From a virus: a stretch of DNA of 29,697 nt. Position 1 is the first letter of the stretch. Each line of letters starts with the position of its first letter. The notes under the pieces were generated by a model. It was not told where the DNA came from. It was given only the letters and a program-made list of their open reading frames with translations, and made no database searches. Below are positions 6,718-12,878 of this stretch, in pieces. A program made the translations under genes and the position numbers. Location of the stretch: IMG/VR virus record IMGVR_UViG_3300032677_000122, positions 1-29,697 of that record; one strand, given 5' to 3'.

Positions 6718-7932
6718 TTATTGATTGGCGATGACGAGCTTGCGGATGCCACCGGCATAGGTGACGACGATTTTCTCGTAAAATTCCACCGAGATGGCCA
6801 CGAGCTTGGCGCTGATCTGCTGGACGTACACGCGGAACAATCCGCCGCCCTGTTCGGCGTCGAACGTGGAGACGAACCGCTTGATGTTCGAGGGGTCCTC
6901 AGTGTCCACATTGTCCTGGGCAAAGAACGTATAGACGTTTGCACCCAGGATTTCGGACTTGACGGCCGCGCCCGACTGGTAGCGTTCGCGGCTGATCATC
7001 ACGCGGTCCACTTGGAGCGCGGCGGCCATGGCGGCGGCGGCGCCGGACTTGGGATCGTAGCCGAGATACCCGGCGGGGTTGTTTTGCGCGCCATACGCTT
7101 GCTGGCGATACAGGAACGCGGAATCACCATAGAGCACGCGGTTGTTACGGATGCCCGTGAGGGTCGTCTGCGCGACCAGGTCGGCCTGCACGTCCATGTC
7201 GGGATTGACGGGCACAACGCCGGGATTCACCGGCTGGACGCTCCAGGTGAGCGGGACGGTGACGGCGGAGGCCGACAGCGCGGCGATGGCGCGGCGGAAC
7301 GAATTGCGGTACAGGCGGCGCGTGAGCTTGGCCACGGCGTTCTGCTGCCAGCTCGGGACCAGGCCGGCCCCGGCGCCGGTTTCCTGGACGTTGTCCAGGT
7401 CCACAATCAGCGTCAGGCCGCGATTGTAGGTTTTGTCGGTCACGTCCGCGCCGGTGTATTTAACGGACTTGAAGTCCGCGCCGATCGCCCGGGCGTCGTC
7501 CACGATTTCCGACAGGAACTCTTCGGCGTTGGCGGCTTGCTTCCACTCGAAGCGGCGGCCCACCGGTACGGCCGGGGCGACGAATTGCAGCGAGGCTTCA
7601 ATATCGTTCGGATCCCGCCAGCCGACCGTGTAATTGGTCAGCGGCTCGCTGTAGTAGGTTTCCAGGAAGGCGCCCGCGTTGCAGAATTGCGCCGCGATGT
7701 CCTGGCGGCCGTTCAGCCATTCGGTCAAGCGCTGGTCGTAGGCGCCGGGATGATAGCTCTCTTCGTTGGCGAAGAAACATTGGCCGGGGCGATACCCGCT
7801 GCCCCGGTCAATGCCGTGGATGGGTTCGCCCTTGTCAATCGCGTTGGCGAATTCGGGCAAGACAATCTTGCCGAAGCGCAGTGCGCGGGAATTCGGAATC
7901 CCGCCCTTTTTCAATTTGGTTGCATTTTTCAT
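6718..7932 (-). CDS. Major capsid protein
   Basis: A 404-aa protein placed after protease/scaffold and decoration-like genes and before connector genes, the expected slot for an HK97-fold major capsid protein. It has no signal peptide. The first 85 residues are an arm with three F-X-N motifs (EFAN 27-30, FAN 54-56, QFCN 82-85). A long helical/beta shell-like region follows, including an ALSASAVTVPLTW stretch and a C-terminal beta strand set ending KIVVTYAGGIRKLVIANQ. The ATG at 7932 is preferred over the in-frame TTG two codons upstream. The leader is a CTGAAAC repeat and lacks a Shine-Dalgarno sequence. Confidence 0.8.
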   Translation of the reverse strand: MKNATKLKKGGIPNSRALRFGKIVLPEFANAIDKGEPIHGIDRGSGYRPGQCFFANEESYHPGAYDQRLTEWLNGRQDIAAQFCNAGAFLETYYSEPLTNYTVGWRDPNDIEASLQFVAPAVPVGRRFEWKQAANAEEFLSEIVDDARAIGADFKSVKYTGADVTDKTYNRGLTLIVDLDNVQETGAGAGLVPSWQQNAVAKLTRRLYRNSFRRAIAALSASAVTVPLTWSVQPVNPGVVPVNPDMDVQADLVAQTTLTGIRNNRVLYGDSAFLYRQQAYGAQNNPAGYLGYDPKSGAAAAMAAALQVDRVMISRERYQSGAAVKSEILGANVYTFFAQDNVDTEDPSNIKRFVSTFDAEQGGGLFRVYVQQISAKLVAISVEFYEKIVVTYAGGIRKLVIANQ

Positions 7933-7942
7933 GGTCAATTTA

Positions 7943-7975
7943 TTTCAGTGTTTCAGTGTTTCAGCTTTTCAGCAT
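7943..7975. repeat. CTGAAAC tandem repeat before the capsid gene
   Basis: On the minus strand this reads as four units of the type GCTGAAAA, GCTGAAACACTGAAACACTG (units of 9-10 bp). It fills the gap between the decoration-like gene and the capsid start, so it forms the capsid gene leader. Confidence 0.8.
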
Positions 7976-7990
7976 TTGGTTTAGGGCGGC

Positions 7991-8635
7991 TCAGAACGGG
8001 GCTTTGAGCGGGAGGTTGGGAATGATCTCGATGGCATCGCCGGCGTTGGCAGAGGTGTCCGTCCCGATGATGGCCACGCCAATCACGACGTTGGTGCTGA
8101 CGGCCAGGGTGCCCTGGCCGTTGGCGCCCGTGGTTACTTTGCTGCCGTTAACCAGCGTGCCGTCAGTGACGATGCGCGTGGTCCCGACCGTGGCGCCGAA
8201 CAACTTGATGGTGATCGGCATATCCAGCGCGCTGGCATCCGCCAAGTCATCCGATGATCCCAGGGGAATGTCCCCGGCGCCGCAGACGGCGCAATGATCA
8301 CCGTCGCTGCCGATCTTATACAGCAGGTAGCGTGAGGTGGTGGCCGCATCCGGGATGTAGGACTTGTGTCCGTTCTCGTGGACGCCTTCGCCGATGTTGC
8401 AGAATTGGACGCCGCCATGCGGCTGACGACTCAAGCCCAGCCACCAGGTGAAGCGCTCAAACAGGAGCGGAGCCAGGTGCAGCTTGCGCACTTGTGACCG
8501 GAAGAATTTCCGGTTGATGTTGCCGACGCGAAAGCGCGGGCGGTCAATTTGCCGTTGGAAGCGAGTGACGAACCGGGCAAAGAGGTACGCCGCAAGCGCG
8601 ATGATCGCGATCAGTGCGAATAACAGTGTGTTCAT
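7991..8635 (-). CDS. Membrane-anchored capsid decoration-like protein
   Basis: A 214-aa protein with two parts. Residues 4-20 form a transmembrane helix (LLFALIAIIALAAYLFA) followed by a very basic stretch. From about residue 81 the sequence resembles small phage head-decoration proteins of the DUF2190 type: GHKSYIPDAATTSRYLLYKIG, PLGSSDDLADAS, and a terminal repeat of short beta strands including VVIGVAIIGTDTSANAGDAIEIIP. The motif QFCN (77-80) lies exactly between the two parts. It precedes the capsid gene. A membrane anchor on a capsid decoration protein is unusual, so either the head matures at the membrane or the N-terminal part is removed. Confidence 0.65.
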   Translation of the reverse strand: MNTLLFALIAIIALAAYLFARFVTRFQRQIDRPRFRVGNINRKFFRSQVRKLHLAPLLFERFTWWLGLSRQPHGGVQFCNIGEGVHENGHKSYIPDAATTSRYLLYKIGSDGDHCAVCGAGDIPLGSSDDLADASALDMPITIKLFGATVGTTRIVTDGTLVNGSKVTTGANGQGTLAVSTNVVIGVAIIGTDTSANAGDAIEIIPNLPLKAPF

Positions 8636-8647
8636 TTTTTGTTTTGT

Positions 8648-8677
8648 TCAGTGTTGAATGTTGAGTGTTGAATGTTT
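8648..8677. repeat. TGTTGAATG repeat in a gene junction
   Basis: Three units of the type GTGTTGAAT or GTTGAGT lie between the 80-aa gene stop at 8688 and the decoration-like gene start at 8635. The sequence differs from the CTGAAAC strings but occupies the same kind of position. Confidence 0.6.
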
Positions 8678-8687
8678 CCTGGCGGTT

Positions 8688-8930
8688 CTATTTCTTGGCC
8701 TTGGCCTTTTGGGCGGCGGCGTGGGCTTTACGGTCGGCGAGCACTTGCACGGCGGCATCGCGGCTGAGCGCGTTGCCCGATTCCGCGATCAGGGCGCGGA
8801 TTTCTTTTTCGCCGGCGGCCAGGACCGACGCTTCCGAGAGCCTGGACTTGAGGCCGGAGACGGCGCTAATGACATCAGCGTCGCTGGCCTTGGGATCAAG
8901 CCCAAGGATTTGGATCAATTGTTCTTTCAT
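8688..8930 (-). CDS. Small helical protein between protease/scaffold and decoration genes
   Basis: An 80-aa protein, almost entirely helical, starting MKEQLIQILGLDPKASDADV and ending in an Ala/Lys-rich tail (AAQKAKAKK). The LGL-D-x-x-A-S-D-A-D-V-I-S-A-V block resembles the short helical modules seen at the C-terminus of phage gpI scaffolds. It is therefore a candidate second scaffold or head-assembly protein, but the similarity is weak. It is flanked by tandem repeats on both sides (8648-8677 and 8961-8987). Confidence 0.6.
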   Translation of the reverse strand: MKEQLIQILGLDPKASDADVISAVSGLKSRLSEASVLAAGEKEIRALIAESGNALSRDAAVQVLADRKAHAAAQKAKAKK

Positions 8931-8960
8931 TTGCGTTATCAGTTATTGGTTTGATTTCGA

Positions 8961-8987
8961 TGTTTCAGTGTTTCAGCGTTTCAGTTT
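8961..8987. repeat. CTGAAAC tandem repeat overlapping a gene end
   Basis: Three units of TGTTTCAG (CTGAAACA on the other strand). It lies in the 50-bp gap between the protease/scaffold gene and the 80-aa gene, and its last bases run into the stop of the protease/scaffold gene. Confidence 0.75.
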
Positions 8988-10294
8988 TTGGACCGGGGCA
9001 GTTTGATTTCCACGTGGGGGATGTTGGCGAACAGGGCCGGGTGCCGCTGTTGGGCGATGGCGGCGATGCGCCGGGCATCCTTCGCGGGATCCAACTTTAG
9101 TTCGGCGGCGATTTCCGTCTGGACTTCGTTGACGAACTGGCGGCGCACGCGGGCATCCGACACGTCCACCTGCATCTCGCGTCCGCCGCGATTGACGGTG
9201 ACCGACGCGGTTTTAACCACGGGCTTGAGCGCAGCCAGGGCGGTGCTTTCGTTGGCGAACTGCGCCGCGACTTTCAGCCGGCCTTCCCAGACGGGCTTGT
9301 CGGCGGCGGTGATGCGGCCGGTGGCGAGCGCGGCGCCCACGAGGTCCCCAATGCGCGCGGTGCGTTCGTTGGCGAACTCGGCGCGGGCGGCGGCCGTGGC
9401 GGCTTGCGCGGCCGTCAGGTCGTTGGCGAGCTTGGTTTTTTCGGTTTCCAAACCAGTGACCTTATCCGTCAGGGTTTGTTTTTCATTCGCGAACGCCACG
9501 ACTTTTTCATTGATCAAGTCGAGCGCCGTTTCCGTTTCGCCTTCAGTCGGTTCGTTGGCATTGGCGAACTGAGGCTTGAGTGAGAGCGCTGCAAGCAGCG
9601 CGATCAGTTTCTTTTTCATCGTGGCGTTGTGTTTGTTTTTGGTTGTTACGTTTGCCGAATCCACACTGGATTCGGCGAGAGTGTCATCCGCATTGAAAAA
9701 TTCGACGGGCAGGTGCGGATAGGGCGTCAGGCCGGCGCTGACAATCTTGGTGGGGCAATAGACCGGCAACCCGTTGGACTCGCCGTCAGGAACGGAATCC
9801 ACCAGCCGTCCGGAGAAGCCGCGCACCTTCTGGCCATTGACCAGCTTGCGGCCTTCCACCAGGTCCATGCCTTCGTTGGTGAATACGGGCAAACCGTAGA
9901 TGCCCTTCTCACGCACGGCCATGTCAGCGAAAACGCCTTTGGAGGTTTTGTCCGGGTAGCGGCTTTCCAGGCCGGGCATATCAGGATGGCCCAGATAGAT
10001 ATTGCAGCCGCGAATGAATTTCTTGAGGCCCGCGCGTGAATTGTGAAATTGCGCGACCATGCCCTCGGCTGATTCCTTGGTGATGCGCTGGATGGCTTTC
10101 TGGCGCTTCAACCCGCCGCTGTCCGTGGGCAGGAGCGCTTCGCTGGGGAAGTCGCCCAGGGGCGCGATCATGGCCCAGCCATCGGCGTCAATGGTGAGCT
10201 CGTTGACAAAGCAGAGGGTGGCGCCCGCCGTCGCTGCGCTTTGGCGCGGCAAGCCGGTGTTGCAAAATTGGGGGTTGTATGTTTTGGATTTCAT
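8981..10294 (-). CDS. gpI-like prohead protease with C-terminal scaffold
   Basis: A 437-aa protein in the position of Mu gene I, between portal and capsid. Residues about 25-205 resemble the gpI protease domain (NELTIDADGWAMIAPLGDFP at the start, GLPVYCPTKIVSAGLTPYPHLPVEFF near the end). Residues about 226-437 are a helical, Ala/Glu/Lys-rich scaffold with coiled-coil character (EKVVAFANEKQTLTDKVTGL). An internal in-frame ATG at 9619 (M226) could start a separate scaffold, as the nested Z product does in Mu. The protein holds eleven F-X-N motifs. The start at 10294 is chosen because an upstream extension would overlap the portal gene. Confidence 0.75.
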   Translation of the reverse strand: MKSKTYNPQFCNTGLPRQSAATAGATLCFVNELTIDADGWAMIAPLGDFPSEALLPTDSGGLKRQKAIQRITKESAEGMVAQFHNSRAGLKKFIRGCNIYLGHPDMPGLESRYPDKTSKGVFADMAVREKGIYGLPVFTNEGMDLVEGRKLVNGQKVRGFSGRLVDSVPDGESNGLPVYCPTKIVSAGLTPYPHLPVEFFNADDTLAESSVDSANVTTKNKHNATMKKKLIALLAALSLKPQFANANEPTEGETETALDLINEKVVAFANEKQTLTDKVTGLETEKTKLANDLTAAQAATAAARAEFANERTARIGDLVGAALATGRITAADKPVWEGRLKVAAQFANESTALAALKPVVKTASVTVNRGGREMQVDVSDARVRRQFVNEVQTEIAAELKLDPAKDARRIAAIAQQRHPALFANIPHVEIKLPRSKN

Positions 10295-10374
10295 GGTAAG
10301 TTGTTTTGCGCCGCGCGTCTTGGACGTCTGCGCGAAGCCTGCCTTAGGGCAGTAGCACGTAGCTACGGCGCGCT

Positions 10375-12738
10375 TCATTTGGTTTTCATCTTGTACATGG
10401 TTTTTGCGGCAAGCAGTTTTTCCCGGGCCCAAATTTCCTCCACGTAATAAGTGGTTCCGTTGTAACGCTTGGAATATCTGACGGCCGGTATTCCACGAGC
10501 GCTCTGACCTTTCTCGACTGTATCGGGATGGGAAACAATCTCCGGAATCTTCTCAATGTCATCACGGGAGATCGGCAGATGATCTTCCTGATCCTCATGA
10601 CCAACGCCATGTTGTTTGTCAATGTGGACCAATTGGCTGTGTTCAACAAAATGGTGGTAGCCCGAAACATTCTGGCCGGTCGCGGCCCGGATCTTGGCCG
10701 CAACGTCTGCCGTGACGGGAGCGTAAACCGCTTCATCCAGCTTGCCGCTCATCACGTCTTTGAGTTTTTGGACCGGCGATCCCGCGCCCGGCGCGCTGCC
10801 GCCAACCTGGCCAGGACGGCCAGTGTGACCGGGATCACTGTTGGCGAACTCCGGCTTTTCCCCGGCCAATCCATTCGCCAGATTCGCCGACAGGATTTTG
10901 TAGATGGCCTGGGCCACGGCGGGATCGTGATGGAGATTCTTTTCCAGCTTGTCGAGATCCGCCAGGATCGCCGCCAGTTTTTGCTTTTGCAGGTCGGCGT
11001 CGTCAATCTTGGCCACCGCCGCCAGGCGTTCATTGATGGCGCCGAACTCGGATAGGATGGCTTCGATCACCAGTTCCTGGCTACCGGCGTCCAGAGAGTC
11101 GGCGGCTCTCTGCCGAGCTGCCGCTACGTTGCCGAACTCGGGATTCTTGTCAGTCGCGCCGGGCGGAACCGGCGGCTGGCCGTTCGGTCCTGCGGTACCA
11201 GGTTTGCCGTTTGGATCAGCCGCCGGCGCTGCCGATGTCAGCACGTCTTCATCGGGTTTGGGCAGCGGGCGCGAGTAGCGTTCCAAGGTTGCTTGCGTGC
11301 CCAGCAAGCCCTTGCCCGCCTCGTCTTTGAAGCCCGCCAGGAAAGTATCCACCGAAATATCATCCTGAATGTTCCGGCGCGGCGTGGAGCGCAGTTTGAT
11401 GTAGGCGAGCTGGGGCGTGTCCGGGCCAAACTTCCACGCGAGCGCAAACTTGGTGACCTTCTGATCTAGGGTCTCTTCGATGTTTTTGCCATCATCGGTT
11501 TCCAGGATTTCCGTTTCATCCTGTTGCAGACTCGCGCCGGTGCTGTGCTGGCCGGACTTGGTGCCCAAGTCGCCACCGCGCCAGAGCTGCGTAATCGCCC
11601 GGTCGAAAACTTCCAGCGCCTTTTCAAAACCCGCGTCGCCGGTGGCCTTGGCTTCGATCAGGGAAAGCTCCGCGCTCCGGTTGGTCACCGCGCTCCATTC
11701 CTGGGCGAAGTCCTGAACCGCCGCGACAAAATCATTCCATTCCGGCGAATCCTTGACCGCGTCCGTTTTGCCGTGAATGCCGGGCATCCCAAATTTGTCC
11801 AGGAACGAGATCCAAGATTTAAGCATCAAGGATTTCATCAGGTACAGCACGCTGCACGCTTCCATGATGCCGTCGCCGCAAGTGACCAGCCATTCGCCGG
11901 GAACCATGTCGTTGCCGTAGATTTGGAATTCGCTGGGCAGGAAGCGCAGCTTGCCACGCGTGCCTTCGAACCACCAGACCGGGCAGAAGATGAACTTGGC
12001 GGTCAAGGTGCCATCCGGCAACGGCTGCCAAACTATTTCGTGGACCGCGTAGTATTTACCCACCGCGTCCATCATTTGGCGGACCAGCAAACTGAACCCG
12101 CCCTCTTCATCCGGGTTCAACGCCGTGGTCACCCGGGCGTTGCCGTAAAAGTTGGACAGGAAATCCTTTTGCTGTTGCGCCAGCGCCGCCTGGCCTTCCG
12201 CCACATCATCCCGAATCAAAATGTCATAGCCATGCCGCGCCACGCTCTTGAGACGTTTGGGCCGGACAATCTGGATCTGATAATCACGGCGCTCCATCAC
12301 ATCCCAAGCCATGCCGGCCTGGCGGAAGAATCCGACGCGCCATTGATCCAGGTAGCTGACCAGGCGTTCAAAGGTCAGCCCCTTGATCATGTTGGTGCGC
12401 ATCCGCACCGACAGGGTGATGCGCGCCGGCGTCAGGCTGTCGTCAGGAGCATCCTTGAACTTGCCCGGTTGGCTGCGCGGAGCCCGGAAATAATCCACTT
12501 CGTCCGGGGATGGATTGGTGAATTGGCTGGTCGCCGGCCGTCCATCCTTCGCGCCGCCGCTACGGAGGCCAGGCTGATCGGCGCCGCGCGATTGCCGGGA
12601 CGAATTGCCCAGCTTGGGATTCGTCGGCCCCTGATCGCTGATCATGGCGTTGACGAACTGGCGCTGTTCGGCACGGGTTAGTTTGCCGAAGGCGGAGACC
12701 AGTTTCTGGACTTTGGGCACCAAGGAAGTCTGTTTCAT
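10375..12738 (-). CDS. Mu gp29-like portal (DUF935) fused to a PBECR-type nuclease domain
   Basis: A 787-aa protein. Residues about 100-500 match the DUF935/gp29 portal family: VRMRTNMIKG, LLVRQMMDAVGKYYAVHEIVWQ, FLPSEFQIYGND, LMKSLMLKSWISFLDKFGMPG, and the late THTQLAYIKL-like segment (here DTPQLAYIKLRS). Residues about 670-787 resemble the phage-encoded Barnase-EndoU-ColicinE5/D-RelE-like nuclease group (PBECR): HHFVEHSQLVHIDKQHG, a PISRDDIEKIPEIV block, then strands ending in YYVEEIWAREKLLAAKTMYK. A Pro/Gly-rich linker with EFGN and EFAN motifs joins them. A strong Shine-Dalgarno sequence GGGAGG precedes the ATG at 12738 by seven bases. It is longer than usual portals because of the added domain. 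Confidence 0.8.
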   Translation of the reverse strand: MKQTSLVPKVQKLVSAFGKLTRAEQRQFVNAMISDQGPTNPKLGNSSRQSRGADQPGLRSGGAKDGRPATSQFTNPSPDEVDYFRAPRSQPGKFKDAPDDSLTPARITLSVRMRTNMIKGLTFERLVSYLDQWRVGFFRQAGMAWDVMERRDYQIQIVRPKRLKSVARHGYDILIRDDVAEGQAALAQQQKDFLSNFYGNARVTTALNPDEEGGFSLLVRQMMDAVGKYYAVHEIVWQPLPDGTLTAKFIFCPVWWFEGTRGKLRFLPSEFQIYGNDMVPGEWLVTCGDGIMEACSVLYLMKSLMLKSWISFLDKFGMPGIHGKTDAVKDSPEWNDFVAAVQDFAQEWSAVTNRSAELSLIEAKATGDAGFEKALEVFDRAITQLWRGGDLGTKSGQHSTGASLQQDETEILETDDGKNIEETLDQKVTKFALAWKFGPDTPQLAYIKLRSTPRRNIQDDISVDTFLAGFKDEAGKGLLGTQATLERYSRPLPKPDEDVLTSAAPAADPNGKPGTAGPNGQPPVPPGATDKNPEFGNVAAARQRAADSLDAGSQELVIEAILSEFGAINERLAAVAKIDDADLQKQKLAAILADLDKLEKNLHHDPAVAQAIYKILSANLANGLAGEKPEFANSDPGHTGRPGQVGGSAPGAGSPVQKLKDVMSGKLDEAVYAPVTADVAAKIRAATGQNVSGYHHFVEHSQLVHIDKQHGVGHEDQEDHLPISRDDIEKIPEIVSHPDTVEKGQSARGIPAVRYSKRYNGTTYYVEEIWAREKLLAAKTMYKMKTK
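11101..11127 (-). repeat. GTAG-headed REP-like hairpin inside the portal gene
   Basis: On the minus strand it begins GTAGCGGCAG and ends AGCCGCC around CTCGGCAGAG. It encodes VAAARQRAA (residues 538-546) in the linker before the nuclease domain, right after the EFGN motif. The frame is the same as for the copy in the transposase gene at 25465. Confidence 0.75.
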
Positions 12739-12878
12739 GGCTGCACCTCCCTAAATCGAGTCTTAACTACCCCGTTAAAATCGTTTCTTTGCCCTTCTTT
12801 AAGCCCTTTAAAGCCCCTTTGGCATCCGGGACGATACACTGTGGCCCCCCCCGGCAAATTGAAATGGTTTGATGTCAT
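12735..12878 (-). CDS. Small coupled ORF between terminase and portal
   Basis: A 47-aa ORF starting MTSNHFNLPGGATVYRPG. Its ATG overlaps the terminase TGA (ATGA) and its TGA overlaps the portal ATG (ATGA), the classic arrangement of translationally coupled phage genes. The sequence is polar and basic with no recognised family. It accounts for the 136 bp that would otherwise lie empty between two large genes. Support is positional only; the strong ribosome-binding site of the portal gene lies inside it. Confidence 0.55.
   Translation of the reverse strand: MTSNHFNLPGGATVYRPGCQRGFKGLKEGQRNDFNGVVKTRFREVQP

Noticed and set aside
6685-8007. Long rightward ORF opposite the capsid gene
   Set aside because: It spans the capsid gene and its hairpin, has no recognisable domain, and has shadow-like composition.
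11524-12681. Long rightward ORF opposite the portal gene
   Set aside because: It is antisense to clear DUF935 sequence; the length comes from GC-rich codon bias.
9000-12700. F-x-N motif as a DNA-level repeat
   Set aside because: The copies use different codons and have no shared flanking bases, so the pattern is at the protein level.
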